From the NCBI GenBank assembly GCA_963835885.1, contig CAWIHF010000015.1, positions 1 to 64,000 on the forward strand: a stretch of DNA of 64,000 nucleotides, written 5' to 3'. The stretch's first letter is position 1, and the number at the start of each line of letters is the position of its first letter. Origin of the DNA: Roseiarcus sp963835885. GTDB lineage: Bacteria > Pseudomonadota > Alphaproteobacteria > Rhizobiales > Beijerinckiaceae. The position numbers and the translations under genes were made by a program. This document shows positions 16,967 to 25,491 of this stretch, in pieces. Under the pieces are notes generated by a model. That model made no database searches, was not told the origin of the DNA, and saw only the letters and a program-made list of their open reading frames with translations.

Positions 16967-18724
16967 TTACAGGCCGCTTTCGAGGCCGAGTTGCTCCCAG
17001 AAGCCGCACTGGTGCTCCGCCCCAAAGTGGAACTCGGGGTGCGGATATGGCGTCGAGAGCGCCTGGACGTCGTCGGAAGCGCCGACATAGCGCGGCCAAA
17101 AGTCCCCATAGTTTCCGCCCCATTCCGCCAGAACCGGCTTCGGTCCCGTTCCGGAAAGGTTAGGGTCGAGCGTCGTCACGAAATTGGTCCAATACCGGAC
17201 CATTTCCCGCGAGAGCTGCTGTTCGACCGGGCTCAGCGGGAACGGATCGGTCGGCACCTGATAATCGACGTTGGGAAAAAACGCGTTGGGGTTGAAGATG
17301 AACTGGAGCTCGCTCGCGTGCGCCGCCCCGTAGGGGAAGACGGTCGGCAGGTTGAAGAGCTCCGGCGCGTTCGTGTCCTTGAACTCGTACGCCCATACTG
17401 GAACGTCTTGACTCAAGAGTTGGTCGGCGGTGCGCGCGGTGCAGGCGAACAGCGAGTCGGTGACGATCGCGGCCACCGCCTCTCCCGGCGCCGCCGCCGC
17501 GCCGTCCGTCAAATAATTTGCGATCGGGTAATGGCTCTCAATCGTCGCCAACGGAGGATTAGTGTATGCGGCAAACATGCCCGCGACCGTGCTCGCATAG
17601 TTGTTGCTGGTCACGACCCCGTTGAACAGCGGAACGAAAAGACGGCCCTCGTCGAGGTTGGTCCCCTGAATCACCGGGACCTTGTTGAAGGTGTCGTCGG
17701 TGAAGGCCTGCTGCGGCGTTTCCGGCAATGTCGGGACGTTCGGTCCCACCACGACGACCCAGCCGACCGGCAATTCAGCGGCGAGAACCGCAGAAACCGG
17801 CGCAGCCTGTAGGCAGGCGAGGGTTGTGCATTGCAAATTGTTGACAAAGGGGACGCCGCTGACTGCTTCCAGCACGGCCTGCGGGTACTGGAAGACGATG
17901 CACCCGCTTTCGATGATCGCCCCGCGGAACAGTCCCGCCGCCGTCGGCGAGGCGAGGTGGGAACAGCTGTCGATCGCGCCGGCGGACTCGCCGGCGATCG
18001 TCACCTTGTGCGGGTCGCCGCCGAAGGCGGCGATGTTGCGGTTGACCCAGCGCATCGCAAACTGCTGGTCCATCAGCCCGTAATTTCCCGAGCTGTTGTT
18101 GGGCGTGGCGCCTTCCAGCAGCGGGTGAGCGAGCCAGCCGAGCGCGCCCAGGCGATAGTTGATCGTGACGACGATGATGTGGCCTTGGGTGACGAGGGGC
18201 GTCGGATCGTAGGAGCTGCCCTCGCCGTATTCGTTGGAGCCGCCATGGATCCAGAAGAGGACCGGCAGCGGCCCGCCGCCGTCCCCGTACCGATCGGCTG
18301 GGGCATAGACGTTGAGAAAAAGGCAGTCCTCGCTGTCGGCGCTGCCGGGAACCGGGACCGTGTTTGGCGGTATCGGAAGCGGGATCGAGTTGCCGAACTG
18401 GGAAATGTTTTGCGGACAGGGAGCGCCAAATTGCGTGGCGGCGTAGGGATCGTGTTGCGCGCCATAGGACCCCGGAGCCTTCGGCGGCGTCCAGCGATTA
18501 ACCCCGGCGGGCGACGCCGCGTAACGGATGCCCAACCATTGATCGACGGATCCGACGGTTTTCCCCTGCACCCAGCCATTCGTGGTTTCGACAAGCGTCG
18601 ATGCGGCGGCGCTCGTGACTCCGAGCGCTGCCGCAAGGGTCATCGCGGCGGCCATCATCGCGCCAAGGCGCGCCATCACCCGGGCAGACTTCGCTCGGAA
18701 GCCTGATGCTTCGCCTAGCGCCAT
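16967..18724 (-). CDS. Secreted type B carboxylesterase
   Basis: 585 residues with GGGAGGG 7 bases before the ATG. The signal peptide ends near AAASTLVET. This is an alpha/beta hydrolase of the carboxylesterase/lipase type B family. Visible parts: WLGIRYAASPAGVNRW, EDCLFLNVYAP (family signature 2), oxyanion loop FWIHGGSNEYGEGSS, the nucleophile elbow GGDPHKVTIAGESAGA with Ser in GESAG, and an acidic segment NLDEGRLF. The catalytic His probably lies in the YGAAHASEL segment. It hydrolyses carboxylic esters in the periplasm or outside; the substrate is unknown. It lies 279 bp after the cytochrome c gene in the same direction, so linkage is possible. Confidence 0.9.
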   Translation of the reverse strand: MALGEASGFRAKSARVMARLGAMMAAAMTLAAALGVTSAAASTLVETTNGWVQGKTVGSVDQWLGIRYAASPAGVNRWTPPKAPGSYGAQHDPYAATQFGAPCPQNISQFGNSIPLPIPPNTVPVPGSADSEDCLFLNVYAPADRYGDGGGPLPVLFWIHGGSNEYGEGSSYDPTPLVTQGHIIVVTINYRLGALGWLAHPLLEGATPNNSSGNYGLMDQQFAMRWVNRNIAAFGGDPHKVTIAGESAGAIDSCSHLASPTAAGLFRGAIIESGCIVFQYPQAVLEAVSGVPFVNNLQCTTLACLQAAPVSAVLAAELPVGWVVVVGPNVPTLPETPQQAFTDDTFNKVPVIQGTNLDEGRLFVPLFNGVVTSNNYASTVAGMFAAYTNPPLATIESHYPIANYLTDGAAAAPGEAVAAIVTDSLFACTARTADQLLSQDVPVWAYEFKDTNAPELFNLPTVFPYGAAHASELQFIFNPNAFFPNVDYQVPTDPFPLSPVEQQLSREMVRYWTNFVTTLDPNLSGTGPKPVLAEWGGNYGDFWPRYVGASDDVQALSTPYPHPEFHFGAEHQCGFWEQLGLESGL

Positions 18725-19003
18725 GTTTCCCTCCCGAAGATCGCATGTAAATTATTGATTGATACAGCCGCAGATCCTATCGCTTGTGGCCGCGAAAACA
18801 ACCCCCTCCTCCCTCCCGGCCGTAAACGACATGCTTTTATCCGGGATTGGCTTCGGCGAGAACCCGACAAACGCTCGCCTGGTGCATGCGGAGCCCCAGG
18901 CTTGTGCAGATCATGCCCGGCGGCGGAACAGCAGCCGTTTCGGGTCGCAATGACGACGTCCCAAGTGGAACAGGTCGGTGCAGCGAACAATGCCGAGGCG
19001 CTC

Positions 19004-19429
19004 TCAAGGGCTCGGACTTGGCGGTCTCGCCGCGCGTACGGCCGCGGCCGACACTTTGTCGCGATAATCGTTCCCGAAATGGCTGCGGATATAATTCACC
19101 ATATCCGCTGCCTGCTCGTCGCTCATCATGCCGCCGAGCGGGGGCATGCCCCTTTGGCCGCGGATCACGACCCGCAGCACGGTTTCGGCCGAAGCCAGTT
19201 CGCTGTCCCGGGCGAGGGCCGGATAGGCCCCCGCCCCGACGGCGCCCCTCGCGTCGGACTGGTGGCAGGCGGCGCAGACGTTGGCGTAGATCGCCGCGCC
19301 CCCCTGCTCGGCGAATTTTTGGCCGGGGCTCAGGATCGGATTTTTGGCCGCGAAGTCCTGAGCGGCAGCCGAGGCGATGAGGACGGCGGCGGCGATCGGC
19401 GCAAGAGCACATGGCATTCGAATCGACAT
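19004..19429 (-). CDS. Periplasmic cytochrome c (class I)
   Basis: 141 residues starting MSIRMPCALAPIAAAVLIAS (signal peptide, cleaved after SAAA); GGAAGGA precedes this ATG. One haem site, AIYANVCAACHQSDARG, and a likely axial Met in GQRGMPPLGGMMSDEQAADM, then MVNYIRSHFGNDYRDKV. The pattern is that of small cytochromes that pair with periplasmic dehydrogenases. It lies upstream of the carboxylesterase. A degenerate second copy follows the esterase at 16712-16966, indicating a past duplication. Confidence 0.9.
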   Translation of the reverse strand: MSIRMPCALAPIAAAVLIASAAAQDFAAKNPILSPGQKFAEQGGAAIYANVCAACHQSDARGAVGAGAYPALARDSELASAETVLRVVIRGQRGMPPLGGMMSDEQAADMVNYIRSHFGNDYRDKVSAAAVRAARPPSPSP

Positions 19430-19696
19430 GCATATCCTTCCGAGCCGAGTTCGGGAAGGCGGCCCCGAAGGACGGGCTGGGGTGTGGCGAGCACGGATTG
19501 ACGGTCCTTTGCCTATTGCCTGACGCCCAACCCCGTTCATCCCATTCTCCGATGATGGCCCAGATCCCTCATCCCGGCCTTTGTCCTGAGGGGAGAAGGG
19601 CGCGCCTGAGGAGCGCGTGACGGCGGCGCGCGCTGTGGCTTCCGGTGCGGGCGACAGCAGCATCCGGCGGCGGTTGCGGGGTATCGAATCAGCGAG

Positions 19697-20013
19697 CTAC
19701 AGCGCAGACAGCGGAATCCGGAGAGCGCGCGCTGCGGCGAGCATCCGCCCATCGTAACTTGCGAGCTCAATTTTCAGGCCGCGTTCGCGGATAAACAACA
19801 GAGAAGACAGGTGCATAGAATCGAGCGTGCGCAACGGAAGAGGAAACGGCTCCAGCGCTCGCGCGAGGACCTGCGGCGCAAGCTCGATCAATGCCACACG
19901 GCCGATGAGTGGCTCTGGTCTCCTCGCCATGCGATCGGCTTAATCCGCGGGCATGAATCCGATTCCATAGCTCATATTCGAGCAGCCGGCTCGCAATCAA
20001 GGGCTCGCGCCAC
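19697..20013 (-). pseudogene. vapC: vapC toxin, 3' part (PIN domain), separated by IS insertion
   Basis: The C-terminal three quarters of a VapC-type PIN-domain RNase. The minus strand reads REPLIASRLLEYELWNRIHA, then after a frameshift near 19922 LIGRVALIELAPQVLARALE, LRTLDSMHLSSLLFIRERG and LASYDGRMLAAARALRIPL to a TAG stop. The PIN acidic residues of this half (E in LEYEL, D in RTLDSMH, D in ASYDGRM) are present. The first codons lie 2.5 kb away at 22577-22656. The 9 bp at 20005-20013 are the left target-site duplicate. Confidence 0.88.
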
Positions 20014-20026
20014 CAGCAATTCTAAA
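20014..20026. repeat. Left terminal inverted repeat of outer IS
   Basis: CAGCAATTCTAAA, the exact reverse complement of 22564-22576, directly bordered by the 9-bp duplicate TCGCGCCAC on its left. Confidence 0.93.
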
Positions 20027-20539
20027 TGTCGGCCGTGGCGAGGGTCCTATTCGTTTTTTTGGGTTGTGAGGAGGTGGGGTGGGATTATGAAGGTGGCGAG
20101 GGCTTCGAGGAGATCGGACCAGGCGGGGAAGACCGCCAGGGTCGTCAGGGTTGCAAGATAAGCAAAGAAGCTCGTTCGCTTTTCCGCCGCCTCTCTCGCT
20201 TTTCGCCAGGGCGGTTCGAGAAGGTCGAGAACCGTATGCCAGGCGAAGGCGAGCAAGTTGAGCGCGGCGAGCGTCATGGCCAGATTGGTCTCGCCGTGCC
20301 CGAAATTGTGTTCAAGCTCGTAGCCGTTGTTTTTCAGGACGTTGAAGCCTTCGTTCTCGATCTTCCACCTTGCGCGGCCGCAAGCGGCGATCTCGGCGAC
20401 GTTGCTCTTGGCGACCGGCAGCGAGGTAACGAAGGCCGTCTTGTATAGCTGGATTCTGCGTCCTTTCGAAAATCGTTTGACCGAATCAGCGGTATCGATT
20501 CCAGTTGCCTTGTGAAGACGAAGGGCAATTTCCTCAGTG

Positions 20540-21585
20540 TAGCGGATCGGGCCGACCTTGTGGCGATCGTCAGGGACGGGCTGGAGGAGAATCGCGTTTC
20601 CCGCCGGGCGAACGCCCTGATCCTCCTTGATCGCGGCATGAAGTTCGAGGAAGTGGCGAAGGTTCTTCTCATCGACGAACTCGACCATCCGCATCTGGCT
20701 CAAGGAATTCCAGGAAAGCGGCGTCGAAGGGCTTGTCATGTTCGACCTCAAGGGCGGCTCCAGCGCTTTGTCGCCCCTCCAGATCGAGGAATTGCGCGCA
20801 TGGGCGACGGAGGCGCTGCCGACGTCGACCACCGGGATCGGGCAGTTTATCCTGGAGCGGTTCGGGTTCGACTATGGCCGCTCCGGACTGATCAAGCTGA
20901 TGAACCGCATCGGATTCGACTGGAAGAAGCCGGAATCCGTGCCCGGCAAGATCGACGTGGAAACCCAGCAGAAGTTCATCGACGCGCACGAAGATTTGCG
21001 CAATTCGCTCGGCCCTGACGAGGCGGTCGTCTACGTCGACGCCGTCCATCCGACCCATCAGGCCAAGCCCGCGGGACGCTGGCTGCCGCGCGGACAGCGC
21101 TGCGCGCTTCCCGCGGCGTCGGGACGCGACCGACTGAACCTGCACGGCGCGATCGATCTGGAGACCGGGCTGACCCGCATCATGGACGTCGAAACCGTCG
21201 ACGCGCAAAGCTCCATCGCCCTGTTTGAATCCTTGGAGCGCGCCTATTCGACGATGGGCCGCATCCACGTATTTCTCGACAATGCCCGCTACCACCACGC
21301 CAAAGTCGTCCAGGATTGGATGCAACAGCCAGGGCGACGCATCGTCCTACACTTCGTGCCGTCCTACTGCCCGCACCTAAACCCGATCGAACGGTTGTGG
21401 AAGGTGATGCACGAGAACGTCACCCACAACAAATGCTACGCCAAATTCCGCGATTTCGCCGAAGCCGTGCTCGGATTCCTGCGCAAAACCGTGCCGGAGC
21501 GGTTCGACGAATTCTCGTCGACCATCACCGACAATTTCCGCGTCATCAACCCGAAGGATTTTCGGATCCTCGCGTGATGCCGCTA
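20540..21585 (+). mobile_element. IS630-family element nested in the outer transposase gene
   Basis: The ends are TAGCGG (20540-20545) and CCGCTA (21580-21585), inverted copies of each other that begin or end at TA, the IS630 target. About 1046 bp, normal for the family. On the far side TATGTGACTGCG continues the disrupted transposase, so the insertion point is known to the base apart from the TA ambiguity. Confidence 0.88.
20560..21577 (+). CDS. IS630-family transposase, one frameshift
   Basis: An N-terminal helix-turn-helix region reads DGLEENRVSRRANALILLDR and MKFEEVAKVLLID, starting at a GTG inside the element. One base is missing near 20683 (where DTIRIWLKEFQ is expected), after which the main frame runs VEGLVMFDLKGGSS to the stop. 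DDE motif: Asp in VVYVDAVHPTHQ, Asp in HVFLDNARYHHAK and Glu in HLNPIERLWKVM. About 340 residues when repaired. In IS630 elements a frameshift between two frames can be natural, so this shift could be real or an error. Confidence 0.85.
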
Positions 21586-22563
21586 TATGTGACTGCGCCC
21601 TTGGCGTTGAGGCTGTCGAGGCCGATCCAGTTGACCAGCACGGCGTCCTTGCCGTCGCGCAGCGGAACCTTCTCGACGAACCGGTAGCGATGCGTCTGGC
21701 GCGTCTTGCCTTTGCGGACTTGGACCTCATGACGCGCGAGTTCGGCTCCATCGATGAAGTCGTAGAGCGCCTTGTGCGAGGTCTCCTTGCAGGTGAAGAT
21801 GAAATCGTCGCCATTGTCCGCGAGCGTCTCGACCACGCTCTGGCAGGCGAACAGATCGTCGCCCAGATACACCGGTCGCAGGGGCTTCAGGCGCGCGCCG
21901 TGCTGCATGAGCCAGCGTTTGACCGCGTTGCGCTCGCAGTCCTGCTTCTCGGCGCCGTCCTGTTTGACGATGAACTCCGGCGCGAGCGGGACCACCTTGG
22001 AATGTCCCGGCGCGACAACCGTCGCGCACAGCATGGAATGATAGCTTTCGACCTTGCCGTTGCTGCGCTTGCGCGTCTGGCAATGCGGGCAGGCGATCCT
22101 CTGGCTGCAAAAATACTCGGTCCCGTCGAGGGCCACGAGCGCTCGACCGCCCAGCCGGCCGAAAGCCTCGCGCATCGCCGGTTCGAGCAGCAGACGCTCC
22201 GTGTCCTCGAAGCAGGGCGAAAGAAGAGCAGGATCCGCACCGTCGAGCATGTCCCTGATATAATTGTCCGAAGGGATCTTCTCGATGCCGAAAAGGGTTT
22301 GGCAGTTCGACCGTCCCTGACCTTTCTCCAGCCGACGCTGAAAGGACAGAAAAGACGCGCTCTGCATGAAAAACATCGCGAAGGCCGACAGACCGAAATC
22401 CGCCATCGCAATATTGCCGCTCCGCCCCTTGCGAGGGTCCGGAAACGCCTTACAAACCGCCTTCAGGCCAGACAAAAGCGACGCCAAGATCTCCATCCCC
22501 AGCGTGAAATCATGTTTCCGCTGATTTGGGAATCCCCCAGCGAAAAAATCCTCCCGACGCTCT

Positions 22564-22576
22564 TTTAGAATTGCTG
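22564..22576. repeat. Right terminal inverted repeat of outer IS
   Basis: TTTAGAATTGCTG, followed immediately by the second copy of the 9-bp target duplicate TCGCGCCAC (22577-22585). Confidence 0.93.
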
Positions 22577-22656
22577 TCGCGCCACTTTCGCGCCACAACG
22601 CTGCGATCTTCAGCGAGGAGCTGGGCGAGCGCGACCGAGGTGTCGAGATAGATCAT
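22577..22656 (-). pseudogene. vapC: vapC toxin, 5' part
   Basis: MIYLDTSVALAQLLAEDRSV is the start of a PIN-domain toxin with the first catalytic Asp in YLDTS. The ATG overlaps the antitoxin stop (ATGA). The reading then runs into the IS terminal repeat. The rest of the toxin is at 19697-20013. Confidence 0.9.
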
Positions 22657-22943
22657 CGATCGTCTCGATCGCGCTCCAATTCCTCCATGAGAGCGCTGAA
22701 GGGCATAATCGGCTTGCGCGGCGGCGCGGCCGCGTCGACCAGCGGCGGCGGCGTCACCCATCCGCAGCGCACGGCCTCGGCCAGCATCGCGTCCCCCAGG
22801 GTCTCGCCGCGCCCGGCGCGGGGCGGCGCGAGCTCGGCGACAACGCGGTCGTGATCCGTGACCAGAACGGTTTCGCCGTTGGCGGCCAGCCGCACGTATT
22901 CGCTCAACCTGTTCTTCAGGGTCTTCAAGCCGACGGCGCGCAT
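22653..22943 (-). CDS. vapB: Antitoxin of VapBC module (Phd/YefM-like)
   Basis: 96 residues from MRAVGLKTLKNRLSEYVRLA: the typical antitoxin N-terminus that dimerises and binds DNA, followed by ANGETVLVTDHDRVVAELAP. The C-terminal half is Pro-rich and probably disordered, wrapping the toxin (PIMPFSALMEELERDRDD). The stop overlaps the vapC start. Just upstream is a perfect 20-bp palindrome, its likely autoregulatory operator. With the toxin interrupted, the antitoxin is an orphan that could still repress or neutralise related modules. Confidence 0.88.
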   Translation of the reverse strand: MRAVGLKTLKNRLSEYVRLAANGETVLVTDHDRVVAELAPPRAGRGETLGDAMLAEAVRCGWVTPPPLVDAAAPPRKPIMPFSALMEELERDRDDR

Positions 22944-22951
22944 GCCACAGA

Positions 22952-22978
22952 AGTAGCTTCCGGAAGCTACTTTGTCAA
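22952..22978 (-). promoter_or_regulatory. vapB promoter with palindromic operator
   Basis: On the minus strand: TTGACA (22973-22978), then the perfect palindrome AGTAGCTTCC/GGAAGCTACT (22952-22971) filling the spacer, and a weak -10 TACTTC (22950-22955) 17 bp after the -35 box. The ATG is only 6 bp after the -10 box, so the transcript is probably leaderless, consistent with the lack of a Shine-Dalgarno. Binding of VapB(C) here would block polymerase directly. Confidence 0.7.
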
Positions 22979-23159
22979 ACCGCGTCATCGGACTGTAGTG
23001 AGCCACGATCGCCGCAGCATATCGCCCGGCGACCGACGCGGCCCGCAGCGCCCGGCGATCATCCGGCTTGACCGATGGAACGCTTTCTTAAGTTCCGTTA
23101 ACCTTGGCCGGCGAGAGCGATTCGCGACAAAAGGAAAGTCGCGTCGGTACGGAGCCTGC

Positions 23160-25472
23160 ATGCCGTCACTCAACGTCAAGCCGCCGGTTGTCCAGCCGGA
23201 TCTGTTTCAGGATCCCGACAAATGGGCCGACGCGATCGCCCGCCTGTTCGCCGATCCGGCGCGCACCGGCGGTTTTCTCGCCGAAGCGGAAAAGGCGGAA
23301 AAAGCCTGCCCCGGGGATCCGCTCATTCTCTTCATGGCGGCGACCGCCGCCCTGCTCGATCGAAAGCCCGACAGGGCGCAGCTCTATCTCAAGCGCTACG
23401 CCAAGCGCTACGTGGCGAGCAGGCCCTATTTTCTCCTGTCGGCCCTCGCGCTCGCGGCGGAAAAGAAGCTGATCGCCGCGCGGGCGCTGCTCGAGCGTCA
23501 CGGTCTCACCGATTGGCGCGATGCGTTGGGCGTCTTCCCCGGCGGCTGGGAGCGGCGCGTCTGGCTTGCCGCGCAGCTCGACGCCGTCATGGGGCGCGAG
23601 AGCGCGATCCGCGCGGGCCGAGCCGAAAAGAGCGCGGCTCGCCCCCAGGCGCGCCTGAAGAATCCTCCGCCGACCCGATCCGCCACGCCGCCGCCAGCAC
23701 AGGCGCGGCCCGCCGCCCAGCCGGCGATGCCGGCCCTCGAGCGCGGAGAGGTCGGAATTCCAATCGTCTTCGACTCGGACCTGAGACCGCTTCTTTCCGC
23801 CGCGACGGGTAAGGCTGAGAGCGACGGCGGCTGGTTTCTCTTGCGGGAGCGGCTCGCCCATCTCGGCCTGGTCGAGGGCTTCGACGAGCTCATTTGCCTC
23901 GCTCACCTCAAGGGGGTCGAGACCTTCTGGTATCAAACCGAGACGGTGCGCAAGGTCTTGAAGCAGTTCCGCGGCCGCGTGCTGCTCGCCGACGAGGTCG
24001 GCCTCGGCAAGACGGTCGAGGCGGGAATGGTCCTCAAGGAATATGTGCTGCGCGGCATGGTCGAGCGGGTGCTGGTGCTGACTCCCGCCTCGCTGGTCGG
24101 ACAATGGCGGGAGGAATTGGAGACGAAATTCGATATTCCGTGCGCGACCACGCAAGACCCGCTGCTGCGCGAGGATCCCGGGCGGTTCTGGGCCCAGCCG
24201 CGCATTGTCGCTTCGCTCGCGCTTGCTCGGCGTAAGGATCACGCCGAAAGGCTCATCGCGCAGTCGTTCGATCTGGTGATCGTCGACGAGGCCCATCATC
24301 TGCGCGACCGTTCGAGCCAGAGCTACAGCCTGGTCGACCGCCTGACCAAGCGCTTCCTGCTGCTTTTGTCCGCGACCCCGGTGCAGAACAACCTCATCGA
24401 GCTCTATAACCTCTTGACCCTGCTGAAACCCGGCATCTTCAAGACGCAGAAGGAATTCCGCGCCGCCTACATGACTGCGGGCAAGCCGCGCCAGCCGGCG
24501 AACCCGGAGCGGCTGCGCGATCTGATGCGCGACGCCATGATCCGCAACACAAGGGCGGTGGTGGCGCTGAAGCTGCCGCGCCGACACGCCTCCACCCGCT
24601 ATGTCGACCCCGCGCCTCTCGAGCAGGCGGCCTATCACGAGCTCGCGGCCATGATCCGGGCGTTCGTCTCGGACGGGCGGCAGAGCGAGCGGCTCGCGGG
24701 CCGCCATCTGCTGACCGCCGCCGGCTCCTCGCCGGCGGCCGCCTCCGCAGCCGTTCAGCGCTTCGCCGACCGCCACGATCGCGATCCGGCTTGGCGGACG
24801 TTGGCGGAGCGATGGCAGGCGGTCGCCTCGGGGGCCAAGGAATTGGCGCTCCTCGAACTCATCGCTCGCAATCCCGACGAGAAGAAGCTCGTCTTCGTCC
24901 ATCATCGCGAGACCATGGCGAGCCTTGCCCGGCTGCTCGCCGGACAGGGGGCCGGATTCGCCCGCTTCGACGGCAGCATGAGCGGTCCCGACAAGGACGC
25001 GGCGATCGCCGATTTCCGCGAGCGGGTTCCGGTGCTGCTGTGCTCCGAATCCGGCGGCGAGGGCCGCAACATCCAATTCTGCAACACGCTGATCAACTTC
25101 GATATCCCCTGGAATCCGATGGCGATCGAACAGCGCGTCGGCCGCATCGACCGCATCGGTCAGAGCCGCGAGGTGTTCGTCTTCAATCTGGTCACCCGCG
25201 GGACGGTCGAGGAGCAGATGCTGCGGCTGCTCGACGAAAAGATCAACATGTTCGAGTTGGTTGTCGGCGAAGCCGGCGCGATCCTCGGCGAATTGGACGA
25301 GGAGCGGAACTTCGCCGATTTGGTGCTGGACGCGTGGCTGGAGACGAGTGCGGCTGCTCGGGCCGAGGCGTTCGACGCGCTCGGCCGGCGGCTCGGCGAG
25401 GCGCAAAGCCAATACAGCGACGCCAAGGCGCTCGACGACGCCTTGTTCGGCGAAGAATTCGAGACGGCGTAG
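23160..25472 (+). CDS. SNF2/RapA-like helicase with N-terminal repeat domain
   Basis: 770 residues; GGAG precedes the ATG. Residues 1-150 are helical, TPR-like (LAEAEKAEKACPGDPLILFM, DRAQLYLKRYAKRYV), followed by a Pro/Ala linker (160-195). SF2 ATPase core: motif I LLADEVGLGKTVEAGMVL (276-293), LTPASLVGQWREEL, motif II VIVDEAHHLRD (DEAH, 376-379), LLLSATPVQNN, then the second lobe FVHHRETMASLARLL, FDGSMSGPDKDAA and IEQRVGRIDRIGQ. It moves on double-stranded DNA or removes proteins from it; the precise job is unknown. The next gene starts 19 bp later, so the two form an operon. Confidence 0.88.
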   Translation: MPSLNVKPPVVQPDLFQDPDKWADAIARLFADPARTGGFLAEAEKAEKACPGDPLILFMAATAALLDRKPDRAQLYLKRYAKRYVASRPYFLLSALALAAEKKLIAARALLERHGLTDWRDALGVFPGGWERRVWLAAQLDAVMGRESAIRAGRAEKSAARPQARLKNPPPTRSATPPPAQARPAAQPAMPALERGEVGIPIVFDSDLRPLLSAATGKAESDGGWFLLRERLAHLGLVEGFDELICLAHLKGVETFWYQTETVRKVLKQFRGRVLLADEVGLGKTVEAGMVLKEYVLRGMVERVLVLTPASLVGQWREELETKFDIPCATTQDPLLREDPGRFWAQPRIVASLALARRKDHAERLIAQSFDLVIVDEAHHLRDRSSQSYSLVDRLTKRFLLLLSATPVQNNLIELYNLLTLLKPGIFKTQKEFRAAYMTAGKPRQPANPERLRDLMRDAMIRNTRAVVALKLPRRHASTRYVDPAPLEQAAYHELAAMIRAFVSDGRQSERLAGRHLLTAAGSSPAAASAAVQRFADRHDRDPAWRTLAERWQAVASGAKELALLELIARNPDEKKLVFVHHRETMASLARLLAGQGAGFARFDGSMSGPDKDAAIADFRERVPVLLCSESGGEGRNIQFCNTLINFDIPWNPMAIEQRVGRIDRIGQSREVFVFNLVTRGTVEEQMLRLLDEKINMFELVVGEAGAILGELDEERNFADLVLDAWLETSAAARAEAFDALGRRLGEAQSQYSDAKALDDALFGEEFETA

Positions 25473-25491
25473 CCCGAGGAGATCCCCGACG

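Larger units (their letters stand above)
20047..22496 (-). pseudogene. Transposase of outer IS (IS4-like/ISNCY), split by IS630
   Basis: The N-terminal part lies at 21586-22496 (start MEILASLLSGLKAVCKAFPD; the catalytic-looking VALDGTEYFCSQ, CPHCQTRKRSNGK zinc pair, YHSMLCATVVAPGH and YLGDDLFACQ). It breaks after NAKGAVTY. The C-terminal part lies at 20047-20539 and resumes as TEEIALRLHKATGIDTADSV and ARWKIENEGFNVLKNNGYEL, ending LLTTQKNE. Excising the IS630 sequence restores one frame of about 465 codons through GAVTY-TEEI. This transposase is inactive as it stands. Confidence 0.88.
20014..22576. mobile_element. Outer insertion sequence inserted in vapC, carrying a nested IS630 element
   Basis: Exact ends are visible. 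Terminal inverted repeats are CAGCAATTCTAAA (20014-20026) and TTTAGAATTGCTG (22564-22576), 13 of 13. Target-site duplication TCGCGCCAC occurs at 20005-20013 and 22577-22585. Removing the element and one duplicate joins vapC in frame (ARKW + REPLIASRL). Total 2563 bp, about 1.5 kb without the nested IS630. The transposase is a DDE enzyme of the IS4-like/ISNCY kind; I cannot fix the exact family. Confidence 0.93.

Noticed and set aside
19697..20013. Interpreting the C-terminal PIN fragment as an independent short toxin
   Set aside because: It lacks the first catalytic Asp and N-terminus, which are found intact beyond the IS element, so it is one split gene.
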